NCBI GenBank assembly: GCA_943704495.1 | Contig: CALSCR010002302.1 | Coordinates: 1-47,887 of the forward strand | Reading direction: 5' to 3' | Source: Pigoraptor chileana | Lineage: Eukaryota; Opisthokonta; Filasterea | Length of the DNA stretch: 47,887 nt | Part shown: in pieces, positions 22,601 to 31,197 of the stretch | Layout of the letters: each line of letters starts with the position of its first letter | Position numbering within the stretch: the first letter of the stretch is position 1 | Notes under the pieces: generated by a model | Databases searched by the model: none | The model's input: the letters and a program-made list of their open reading frames with translations, nothing else | Told to the model about the DNA's origin: nothing | Made by a program: the position numbers and the translations under genes

Positions 22601-23767
22601 AACCCTGCCAATAGACAATTAAAGAAATGTATGATTCAAGTCAGTCCCTTAGGCGCTGTGCTCATGGCTCCACAAGACAACTGAAAGAAAAAAGACCTTC
22701 GGCGATGAGTAATGCATAAACTGGCAAAAGTACCCGGGAGGATAATGCCACCCAACACAGCATAAATGGCCAAACTGTCTCACCTTGACTTGAGGCCGGG
22801 GCTGCCTTTAATGTGGCCCACCCATGTCTCCCGCAGTGCCTGTCGCTCGTCAAAGTGGCCGCGGGCGGACGTGACTCCAACTACAACCTCCACTTTGGGT
22901 AAATATCGCGAATCGCGCCCAAGAACACGGTCGGGGATAAACTGCGCATGTTGTATGCGCACACGCTTCACGGACGCTCCCCAGTTCTGGTCTGCGCCGG
23001 CATTGACATCGTCTACAGATATCATGCCCTTCTTGCCGGATTCTTTTGAGTCTCGTGCACTGCGCTCCACGCGGTCCTCCTCCTCCTCTTCGAGCCGCTT
23101 ATTGGCGCGCACGGCTGCTTCGGCATCAGCCATGTCCCCCTCGATTTCTTCCCTCGCGATTTCAGGAATAATATCCGCCGGCGCCCACGCGACACGCATT
23201 CGACCAATTTCCCGCTGAAGCTGCCCAAGAGCAGCGAGATTCTCCGCACTCATGTGAAATGGCGCATCTTCGCCTGCGCGTCGAAGGGCATTCACCTGCT
23301 GCACCAGGCGTCCCACTGCAGCAACTGGATCCCCATCGGCGTCAAATTCATCAACAACGACTGCTTTCCCAACAGCTCCCCGTTGAGCATTGGCCGCCAT
23401 GCCATTGACCTGAGGACTTCGGGGTGTCACCTTAGCCGAGTTGTCGTGCCGGTGTGAGGTGAAAATAGCGACGCCGAAGATGCTTCCATCGTCGATACCG
23501 AGGAGGGGTATTCGCACTCCGAGAGCAAGTAGAGTACATATGAAGACAACCGCGAACAATACCGTTGCCACAAATACAGCCACTGTTGAGAGTAGTACAT
23601 GGAAGCGCATTAGCGAAATACAGTGTCGGGTCGGCAGAATAAAGCATTAAAGAGTCAAATGTCCACGTACCGTTTCGTCGGCGCGCACTGGCGGCATGCC
23701 ACATCTTCAACAGGCGGAACCGATGGCGTCTCATTGACGTTGAAAAGAGCGCAACGGCATTGCGCAT
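19655..23767 (-). CDS. B3GALNT2: B3GALNT2-type beta-1,3-N-acetylgalactosaminyltransferase (GT31) with Gln-rich tail
   Basis: Eleven exons: 23767-23671, 23582-22784, 22604-22504, 22349-22026, 21850-21726, 21585-21525, 21420-21305, 21052-20973, 20826-20689, 20582-20423, 20221-19655. They encode 855 residues, against about 500 in animal B3GALNT2. Order: short basic cytosolic tail, signal anchor (about 33-55, VAVFVATVLFAVVFICTLL), a long stem with Glu-rich coiled coil, then the GT31 start VEVVVGVTSARGHFDERQAL (about 263). Next is the inserted beta-domain specific to B3GALNT2 (about 333-525, with GIKRNITVRLYSTDT and NDGGGLISF). The catalytic half follows: MLDHVDTYRTIPSK, FVLKIDDDCFLDID with the metal-binding Asp583-585, YPSFACGGGNLMS and YQGEDTSMGIW. 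In animals this Golgi/ER enzyme adds GalNAc to GlcNAc in core M3 O-mannose glycans of dystroglycan. The C-terminal tail has Pro6 and Gln-rich repeats, which is unusual for a lumenal domain. Exon 6 is the least certain exon. Intron 2 holds dispersed-element copy C. Confidence 0.92.
19717..19788 (-). repeat. Three perfect 24-bp coding tandem repeats
   Basis: Units 19717-19740, 19741-19764 and 19765-19788 are identical. On the minus strand each encodes Gln with one Gly and one Glu (period QQQQGQQE) in the tail of the GT31 protein. Flanking imperfect CTG/TTG (coding CAG/CAA) runs extend the Gln tract. Mixed CAG/CAA codons and whole-unit identity suggest recent unit duplication rather than simple triplet slippage. 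Confidence 0.95.
21098..21172 (+). repeat. TG-rich imperfect microsatellite in intron 7 of the GT31 gene
   Basis: TG runs broken by GC, AC and GA steps within the 252-base intron 21053-21304, read as CA repeats in the transcript. Confidence 0.85.
22628..22674 (-). mobile_element. Short dispersed element, copy C
   Basis: Minus strand reads GTGGAGCCATGAGCA, then CAGCGCCTAAGGGACTGAC, then TTGAATCATACAT. It lies in intron 2 (22605-22783) of the GT31 gene and is sense relative to that gene. Similar words of about 15 bases flank it: 22613-22627 (AGACAATTAAAGAAA) and 22675-22690 (AGACAACTGAAAGAAA), one gap and one mismatch. They look like an aged target-site duplication. Confidence 0.7.
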
Positions 23768-24215
23768 CTTAATGGCGCCGCCGCAAGCGTCGGCTGGCCC
23801 ACCCGTCAATGAAGTCGCTCGCAGAGTTCAATTGGTCCCTTCATCCCTTTGAGTTTCTAGGAAGCCAATTGTCACTCGCCAATCATATAATCGCTTGTGT
23901 GCTTTTGTGGGATGGTGGCGAGCGCACTGTTTCGACAATTATGCTGGTGGACTGTGGACCATTGACGACCACTGAACTTGAACGGCTGTCAAACCCAAAA
24001 ACCATTTTTGACAGAACATCAGATTATAATTTACGATAAAACTAGGATTTCACATGAAGAGATTTGCAATATTGTATGTAACTAATCACTCTAAATGAAA
24101 TTATGCATTAAGCAGAAATCTCACGCACCGTTCAGCATACGGGTGGCGGTCGGCTCCGTGCCTGAACCCGCCCGTCTCACGGTCGGTAGCTGGTCGGACC
24201 CAAGAGTTGAGCACG
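23768..24215. other. Interval between the GT31 and SGNH-like genes (same strand)
   Basis: About 450 bases, AT-rich in its right half. It must carry the GT31 promoter and the 3' flank of the esterase-like gene. No TATA box or polyadenylation hexamer is obvious and no exon fits. Confidence 0.5.
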
Positions 24216-25808
24216 TCAAACTGGCGTTCGAGGACACATCACAGAGTAGAGGAGCCTCGCAGTTTCGCGGTTGACAGGCACTCCAATACGGTGGCCAGGG
24301 GGAAGGTCGGGATCGTAATTTCGGAAGTGGCACTGACATTTGTCAACATTGCGAGTGTGTTCCCCGCCATGCATAATCTGCAAAGACAGAATAAGATTGA
24401 AAATAGTTCCTCATGTAAAACGAGTCATAATTTGCTGAAGACAGCAGGGCCATAAAAAGATGGAAGAATTGTTGAGTACCTGCATGGTATCGAGAAAGAT
24501 CTCCCCGTTCTCAATGGCCATGTGTCGGAGCTGCTCGTTGATTGGCGTGATACTCTCGTTTATGAACTTGAAGTTAGCATATAGTGAACGAGATTTCGAA
24601 ACGAGGAGCGGCTTGATGGGCGCTGCGTCAACCACTGAGCCAGCGCGAGAGTCGCTGGACTGAAGGAATTCTTGAAAAGGCGACAAAAACTGCGCACTTC
24701 TCGCAAAGTCGCGCATCACATTCATTGTCGCTAGGCTGGCGTAGAGGTAGCCGTGTGCGATGACAAGTTTCCGCGGGCGGGATCGCACGGCTGCAATAGT
24801 TTTGCCAGTTGCATTGCGACCAATTTGCACGACTCGTGGCACAAATTCGCTGAATGTCTGCGTCAGCGTTGTGTTCGACTGCCGATAAACGCCGGGGATG
24901 TCCTCCCTTAGTCTGGGAAAGTAGTCATAGTAAACGTGGTAGCCTTGGTCGGTGGCGTCCCAAAACCGGTGGCTGTGGGCTTTGTCGATGCCTATCAGGT
25001 CTGCAATATCCAGTGTCGCATTGATTATACCCCGAAGTGTCGAATCTCCTTCAGCCAATAGGACCACTGAATCGAGGCACTCGCGGGCTTCTGCGATGGA
25101 CAAGTTGGGGATGGAGCACTCGAGCGGTTGCCAACGCGCTGTCGTCCATTCGCACTCGCTGATATTTGCAGGACAAGCACGACTAAGGTCACCGGTCAGC
25201 ACACCACCGGTGGCGACCGTCGCTCCGGGGAGATGCAATGGGCAGCGAAGAAGCCAGCGGCCACGTTCCCAGCCTTTGCTACATTGCGGGAGGCCCGCAA
25301 ACGTGCGTTGTTGGTACGACTCCACCGACTCAGTGAAGCCATCGCCGCTTGTATGAGCTGTCGGCACCAGGGACGCCCCGCACGGCTCGTTGGGAAAGAG
25401 TGGCTCGATGGCGCAGGATTGCGTGGCCTCGCATAACACCCATAATGTGCTGGTCGAATCGGCGTTTTGACTGGCTGAGGGTAAGCATGATGCAGCAGCA
25501 GATGTCGTTAACGGAATTACGGTATTCAAATAGGTTCGAGGGATAGGAGGTATTGATGGCGACAGCGATCCAGTTGGATAAGGGCCGTGTGGTAGCACAT
25601 CAATTTCACGGAAAGCTGCGGTCATCGGTTCTCGCGTCGACAAGAAGAATAGGGCTGCGAAGAGAATGGCAGCGGAAGTGAATGCGACGTGTCCCAGCGA
25701 ACGCCAGCTCAGCTTGAATTGGCATAAATTTAAGAACCTTCCAGGTCTCTTAGGCATCAACTCGCTATCACCGTCCGCCGGCATCAGGAGAACCCTTTCC
25801 TCCGACAT
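24216..25808 (-). CDS. Type II membrane SGNH/PC-esterase-like protein (NXPE/TBL/CASD1 superfamily)
   Basis: Two exons, 25808-24480 and 24377-24216, give 496 residues. Residues about 39-58 (GHVAFTSAAILFAALFFLS) form a signal anchor, placing the rest in the Golgi lumen or outside the cell. A Cys-rich region (C-x-K-G-W, CPLHLPG, CPANISECEW) leads into RWQPLECSIPNLSIAEAREC. The nucleophile block VVLLAEGDSTLRGI follows, with Ser256 in the GDS-x-x-R context of PMR5/TBL, NXPE and CASD1 proteins. Several N-x-S/T sites are present. The exon junction falls in the second catalytic region: LDTMQ joins IMHGGEHTRN, so the Asp and His expected of a D-x-x-H dyad may be Asp440 and His446, at non-standard spacing. 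Family members esterify or remove acetyl groups on surface glycans; substrate unknown. It lies head to head with the kelch-like gene and just downstream of the GT31 gene. Confidence 0.75.
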
Positions 25809-26186
25809 TTTCGGATCCTAAATTGATCGGTGCTCTCATACCGGCAGTCAGTGTAAAGCTGCTTTAGCAGTGTGGTTCAATATATTGACGGTTGTGCTCG
25901 GTGCTGAGAATAAGGTTAAGAGCCTGGCAAACTGGCAGAAAGGCCTTCAGTTGTTGCAAACTGAATGCTGGGGGGGCTCGAAAGGGCCGTGCCGGGGTCA
26001 GTCAGTCACGTGGTCCAGTCCCCAGGGAATTGCGCTGTGATGACGTCACTGGCAACAGCACTATTGACTTGTGACTGGAACACCGACTGAGCGCGGCAGA
26101 GCCTCAGTACAGTTGAAGTTGTCTACTTCTGTGAAGCTATCCGCGTCGACACTTAGCGGCATTTCCATTCCGTCAGGCCGAAGTGG
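25809..26186. promoter_or_regulatory. Divergent promoter region of the SGNH-like and kelch-like genes
   Basis: 378 bases between start codons. It contains CACGTG at 26007-26012 (context AGTCACGTGG), which would suit a bHLH-Zip factor. CAGT/ACTG words are again frequent, as in the 4.4-7.3 kb interval. No TATA box close to either start. Confidence 0.45.
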
Positions 26187-27803
26187 ATGGGACGTGTCAC
26201 AGGAGTGTGGCCGCTCTGCGGCGGCGGTTGTCGCAAGTCACGCCACTGTTTATGGACGGCACTCGCTCTTTTAGCCATTGGAACATTACTAATGGTTGCA
26301 CTCGCGTCACGCTCTCAAAGCACCGGCTTTGAATCCACCGGGGCCAATGCCAAGTTGACTGTTGGCGTCGGCGATGCGGTCAGCGATATCCCTCGACGAG
26401 ATGGGCTTATTTTCAAAGTAATGAGGCACGTGATGCAGATTTTCGGAGGTCATCAAAGTCCTCATAAATCCGGGGTTGAAACTGCCGGCTTTAAATACGT
26501 GTGTGCTAATTGCATCAACGGCGCAATCGACAAGCGAAGCGCGAGCGCAGCAACACCAGATGGCGACAAGCTGGCGGCGTCGGCGCTAGCAATGCATCAT
26601 AAGGCATTCACCCCTGGGAGGCTATCTGCGCTGCAGTCAAACTGGATTTTGATCCCTACCGTGGACTACAATCGAACATGTCGCTCATCCCACGTCGTGC
26701 ATCACTGGAAACTTCAGACGCCGCTGCTTACCAGACGGCGTAATCATGATTGCAGCGTCATCGGCGATGCGCTCGTGTTGTTGGTTGGACGGTTTGCCCC
26801 AAACATAGAGATAGTCAACCTGACCACAGGGCAACAGGAGCACGCAACTGGATCGGCCCAGGAATCGCTATTAGATCTAAGCCACACGGTCAACGTTCGG
26901 TTTGATGCGAGACAAGAAATTTGGTTACCATGTGGCTTCCTATCATCTTCCGTCAACAAAGAGATCTCCGCAGATGCCGTTACGATTATCAATACTGCGA
27001 CGACACCGTGGGTGATACGTCGTGGTCCGTCGCTAAATCTACCTCGTGGTGGATGTGGTGCGCTGCCACTTCACGTTTCGAGCAAACATGGGGACCCTGA
27101 TGTTTGTTTATTTGGTGGTTCGATTGGATCACACAACAAGGGGAAGTTCCTGGCGGACGTCGCATGCTACAACCTCGCTTCGGACAGATGGCACAAACCA
27201 TTTCCGGATATGCCAGTCGTTGCTGACCATGTCAACGTCGTCCATACTCCCGCCATAGAGTGCCCTGACAGCCAAGGAGGTGCTCCCGCCCGCGTGGTCG
27301 TTCTGAACTTTCGGCAGTCACCTTACGGTATCAGAAGCCCCGCCATGTATGCGGTGGATCTATACGAGACGCACGGCGGGCGAATAGAGGCAGCGAGCGA
27401 AGGCTGGTATGTCCTCGCTAATGACACGGCTACCCAGCCGCGAGATGCCGCCGGCGTCGTTCTCTCGCCATCCGGAAGATTTATAATCATGTTCGGCGGA
27501 GTCCACGCGTATCACGCGCCCGATGAGCGACTAAGGTTCAACTCGTCGGATGAAGTTCGTGCGTTTGACATGTGCCGTCGAGCGTGGATCCCGAATCTTT
27601 CTCGAATGACGCAGCGAAGATTCGCCATTGAGGCATGCAAGGGCGGCGATTATGCCTTTGTTTGCGCCGGGACATCTCCAGATCGAAGCCAGCAAGATGT
27701 ACACGAAAACTTGGGGGACTGCGAGGCATTTTCCGTGTCTGATTTAGAATTTGTGGCCACAAACATTGCCGATGACTGCACTGATTGGAAGGCAGCTGGA
27801 TAA
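26187..27803 (+). CDS. Type II membrane kelch-like beta-propeller protein, intronless
   Basis: Single exon, 538 residues. A Cys-containing cytosolic tail precedes a signal anchor (about 22-45, LWTALALLAIGTLLMVALAS). The lumenal or extracellular part carries kelch-type strands: LQTPLLTRRRNHDCSVIGD, DALVLLVGRFAPNIEIVNL, GDPDVCLFGGSIGSHNKG, VACYNLASDRWHKPFPDM, GRFIIMFGGVHAY, VRAFDMCRRAWIPNLSRM and GGDYAFVCAGTSPD. The glycine pairs and spaced Tyr/Trp residues typical of kelch repeats are present in at least four blades. Scattered cysteines and N-x-S/T sequons agree with a secretory location. Kelch propellers can bind or oxidise sugars (galactose oxidase family), but no Tyr-Cys cofactor site could be identified, so a binding role is more likely. 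The gene is flanked by glycan-related membrane proteins. Confidence 0.72.
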   Translation: MGRVTGVWPLCGGGCRKSRHCLWTALALLAIGTLLMVALASRSQSTGFESTGANAKLTVGVGDAVSDIPRRDGLIFKVMRHVMQIFGGHQSPHKSGVETAGFKYVCANCINGAIDKRSASAATPDGDKLAASALAMHHKAFTPGRLSALQSNWILIPTVDYNRTCRSSHVVHHWKLQTPLLTRRRNHDCSVIGDALVLLVGRFAPNIEIVNLTTGQQEHATGSAQESLLDLSHTVNVRFDARQEIWLPCGFLSSSVNKEISADAVTIINTATTPWVIRRGPSLNLPRGGCGALPLHVSSKHGDPDVCLFGGSIGSHNKGKFLADVACYNLASDRWHKPFPDMPVVADHVNVVHTPAIECPDSQGGAPARVVVLNFRQSPYGIRSPAMYAVDLYETHGGRIEAASEGWYVLANDTATQPRDAAGVVLSPSGRFIIMFGGVHAYHAPDERLRFNSSDEVRAFDMCRRAWIPNLSRMTQRRFAIEACKGGDYAFVCAGTSPDRSQQDVHENLGDCEAFSVSDLEFVATNIADDCTDWKAAG

Positions 27804-29269
27804 GAGTCTATCCCCGGCCGTTCAAGTTGCCGAAAACGGACTATTAATGAGTGCCGAGCATTCGGAGTGTCAGCCGGTCTGAAAATTCCTCGGGACTCTG
27901 CCCAGCGGGCCCGCGACCGGTCGGAAGCCCATTTTCACTACAACGTTTTGTAAAACAACTGCCGTGAACATTTATGTCACTCATATCATAGGTCAGTCTT
28001 CCTTTACGGAAAACCATGTACCATAAGAAGTCCGGACGGACAAGACTGCAACTGATGATCCGTGATTGTCCTGAAAGTAACCGGGCATTCATTTGCTCTA
28101 CGGCGCCGTGCCAGTGACGGCATGACGGCACGGCACCTACCCAGCGGCGAGGTTGGCCGCCCCGGCGCCGGTCACCTTGCCAGTCAGCTTGTCATGCGGT
28201 GCCGCACTTGTCTGACTAATGGCGCAGTTTTTTGCATGTTACGATTAGATGGCAGTACTGTTGTTCTAGCAATCTTGCCGCAGAATTGTTGTCGTAGTAG
28301 TGGCTACATTACCCCGGCGGCGCCCGCGAAACTAAGCTACACCTCTGTCACCAGGTCACACCTGACTCATGATCACTGAGTCGCTGCCGCCCGTTGACTG
28401 GCGTGTAATCTTAACCAACAGCATACTGTAAGGGCTTAAGGTAAATGGAAGCAATCGTCGCAGACGCGTGTCCGTATTGCTTGAAACTTTCGTTACTTTT
28501 CAGTTGTTATTCATAGGGTTGTCAGTTCTGTTTGTTTGGTTTGTTTGCGCATTCTGTCGCACTCATTTTGCACTCTGAATCTCAAACTTCCTATTAGATA
28601 TAGATACACATATGTAGTCCACAAACTGAACGCTGCGAAAAAGATTGGTCCTGCGAAAAACCCACTATAATAGTAAGCCGGGGCTGCCACGAAAAAGTAA
28701 ATTTTCCCGGCACTAGTAAGGCTCGGACCTTGTAAGGCTAGTAAGGAATCCGGCTCTGAGCGGCTCTGAGCGGCATGTGTGCACGAGTAAGCACGCCGGC
28801 AGCCCCGCCGCCGCCGCCGGCCCATTAAATCCGCTATTTTTTGACACGCCGACTCGTTCGGGTCAGGCCGACACTGATCTGATTCACTGGCAGATCAGTG
28901 GAATACTATCGTGCATTTCGCCAGCCTGCGAGTCTGTCACGAGAAAAAGGAGAGCCGAGGCAAGCATATTCACAAACCAGCAGCTAGCGCCCAGTAGACG
29001 GCGCCCCGGCCGGCACGGGCCGGGCCACGGCCGCGGCCGATCGAACGGTTTTGAATGCAACTTGCCGGCGACAAACCGGACAGTAATTGCCTTTCTGTAA
29101 ACCGACAGTTCCTCGAGCCGTTTCAGTTGGCAAATTTGCCGGCGCCGGCTCTGTGTAGCTCAGCCGTCGACACTACAGCAGTTTCAGTTCCGGGACGGTG
29201 ACGTTATAAATAGCACGGCCGCGTTTGATCACACAACTGATTATTGTACCGACTATTTGTACACTCCTG
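27804..29269. other. Gene-poor interval upstream of the LicD-like gene
   Basis: About 1.5 kb without an exon. It is rich in GCCGGC/CCGG words (for example 28,795-28,820 and 29,000-29,040) and has a small duplication of GCGGCTCTGA near 28,757-28,773. Composition resembles the 4.4-7.3 kb interval. It ends with a TATA box before the LicD-like gene. Confidence 0.5.
29205..29212 (+). promoter_or_regulatory. TATA box (TATAAATA) of the LicD-like gene
   Basis: A perfect TATAAATA 65 bases upstream of the first in-frame ATG (29270). Transcription would start near 29,235-29,245, which favours that ATG over the one at 29501. It is the only clear TATA box next to a start in this window. Confidence 0.55.
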
Positions 29270-30745
29270 ATGCACACTGCTGACCGAGCGGCACGCCTCC
29301 ACCGTCGACTGCTTGGACAGGCCGTTGCCGCCGCACGGCAGACGTGTTCCAGTGCATCTCAGTGCACATGCAACTGTCGCCAATGCTTCAAAAGGCCTGC
29401 ATACATAGGTGATCCTTCAAAGTCTCCACGGCCATCACACCTCTCTCTCTGCGAATACGCTGGTGTTGAACAATTGAGACGCTCGTCTCTTGCGCCTCCC
29501 ATGAGGCGGTCAAGCTACAACCGGACGTCGGTTGCGCTCCTGTTTCTCCTCGTTGTCTCTGCTGTCACCCATGTCGTCCTTTATTCCATTTGGATTTCCG
29601 CCGATGGAGCGTGCGATACTGCGAGTCCAAGGGATGGCCTCTCTCCTTTCTCTCGATTCCGTAGGATGCGTGACCGCAACGACGTGCGATTACATGGAAA
29701 CGGGAGCGCGGTCGTTGTGGGGCATTTCATTGAATCCACACCCGTCGTTGCGCCTGTTGAGGTAGGCCCTCCCCCGTGTCTTGCTCGAATAGCCAAGGAG
29801 GGTTTCGACGTGGATGAGGAAGCAAAACTTTTGCGAAGACGAAACTCTGCGGCTAATTGTTCGTGGATGGGACCCGATCACGTCTTCTACTATCCGCCTG
29901 CGCGCGAAGACAACCCTCAAACGCGACTGTGCATGTGTCTCTTCAGTCTCGTGCACGAGTTCTTCTGGATTGAGATGGGCGTCGCGTATCACATCCGCGG
30001 CGGAACCCTCCTCGGCGCATTTCGGAACGGTGGCCTCATTTTTGGCGACACTGACCTCGATGCGGACTTTTACCTTCCGCCGGATCCGGACTCGGCCTGC
30101 GGGATAAGGCGATGGGAGGCGCAAATGTACATAACGTTTATGATGATGCACGCGCACACCGTGTTTAAGAGTCGCATCTGTCCTGATGTGGACCTCCGCT
30201 GGATTTTTAAGGGACCGTCGTGGATGAAAATGTCTGCAACGCAACCTGGACGGGGAATGTACTGTGGCGCAGACATCCATGCCTTCGCTTTTCGGTCGCA
30301 AGCCGAGTTCGAGCAGAAGTCAAGAGACATATGTTCCTGCAAAATCGGATCGAAGATGGGGCGCTGCCCCGACGGCGACAAGCCGGAGAAGCTCTTTGCC
30401 GTGCACTACGGGCCCACGTGGTGGCTGCAGATCCTTCCGTTCAAGGGATTTGTCAACGCCAGCGATCCCTCGAAGGGCATCCGCTTAGACACTCCGGCGA
30501 CAAGGATGGGCACTCTGCAGGTGCTGAGTGGGTATGATCTAGATGGCAATGGAAAGATATCAATGACAGAGACGCGAAAGTTGTTTGAGCAGAACGGCAT
30601 GCATCCAGATGAGGTGGCGGCCCTGTCGAACGCGATGGTCTCAAAGCGCTCGAAGGAGGTCAATTTTCTTTATCAGTATTTTCAGAACATCGTTGCTTTG
30701 AAGGACACTCCTGCACACGGCACGGAGGTCGAAATCAGACCTTGA
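29270..30745 (+). CDS. LicD/FKRP-like phospho-sugar transferase with C-terminal EF-hand, type II membrane
   Basis: Single exon; 491 residues from the ATG at 29270, or 414 from 29501. The first ATG after the TATA box is preferred, but the shorter form begins right before the anchor. The signal anchor is about residues 86-106 (SVALLFLLVVSAVTHVVLYSI). The LicD core GGTLLGAFRNGGLIFGD (244-260) is followed by Asp260, Asp262, Asp264 and Asp266, the metal-binding acidic cluster of LicD, fukutin and FKRP. Downstream are paired cysteines (DICSCKIGS) and a WW-containing segment (YGPTWWLQILPFKGF), as in FKRP-type enzymes. Residues 423-434 (DLDGNGKISMTE) match all positions of a calcium-binding EF-hand loop, with helices on both sides. 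LicD-family enzymes transfer phosphocholine or ribitol-5-phosphate from CDP donors to glycans in the Golgi. Substrate here is unknown. Fusion with an EF-hand is not something I know from FKTN or FKRP. Confidence 0.85.
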   Translation: MHTADRAARLHRRLLGQAVAAARQTCSSASQCTCNCRQCFKRPAYIGDPSKSPRPSHLSLCEYAGVEQLRRSSLAPPMRRSSYNRTSVALLFLLVVSAVTHVVLYSIWISADGACDTASPRDGLSPFSRFRRMRDRNDVRLHGNGSAVVVGHFIESTPVVAPVEVGPPPCLARIAKEGFDVDEEAKLLRRRNSAANCSWMGPDHVFYYPPAREDNPQTRLCMCLFSLVHEFFWIEMGVAYHIRGGTLLGAFRNGGLIFGDTDLDADFYLPPDPDSACGIRRWEAQMYITFMMMHAHTVFKSRICPDVDLRWIFKGPSWMKMSATQPGRGMYCGADIHAFAFRSQAEFEQKSRDICSCKIGSKMGRCPDGDKPEKLFAVHYGPTWWLQILPFKGFVNASDPSKGIRLDTPATRMGTLQVLSGYDLDGNGKISMTETRKLFEQNGMHPDEVAALSNAMVSKRSKEVNFLYQYFQNIVALKDTPAHGTEVEIRP

Positions 30746-31197
30746 TACGGTTTTGTGTGTGTGTGTGTATGTGGTGTGTGTGTGTTGGTCTGGCATCTGT
30801 CGTGGGGGGTGTGCGTTTTGATTGCGATTCGCGTATGCGTCACGCGTTTATCTGTTGCATTTATCTCGCGGGTTTTAATTATCTTGTGACGAATGGTGGT
30901 GCATATAATGTTTCTGCAGCCAATTCCATTCGTTTCCTTTTGGTTCGCATTTCGCATAGTTTCCTGTTCTTTTCCTGCGTGTGCGTGTGCGAGTGTATGT
31001 AGCGTGCGTGCTGGTCGAAACGGGCTGGTGGGCGAAGACTGACGAATGGCCGGTGACACTCGCTGTCCACTAGACCATCAAACTTTAACCGAAAGAACAC
31101 AATAATGAACATTGTTACATTGGGTAGTATGTACATATATATGTATGTCATCACAAACACGTATCGACGAACGTCACGTGGTGGACCGTCTGTTACT
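30746..31197. other. Convergent 3' flanks of the LicD-like gene and VPS8
   Basis: 450 bases with short TG runs just after the LicD stop codon and no coding exon. No clear polyadenylation hexamer for either gene. Confidence 0.55.

Noticed and set aside
23432-23809. Separate 125-codon minus-strand gene upstream of GT31
   Set aside because: Its first part is the true first exon of the GT31 gene (23767-23671) with a good GTACGT donor; the rest is intron read-through.
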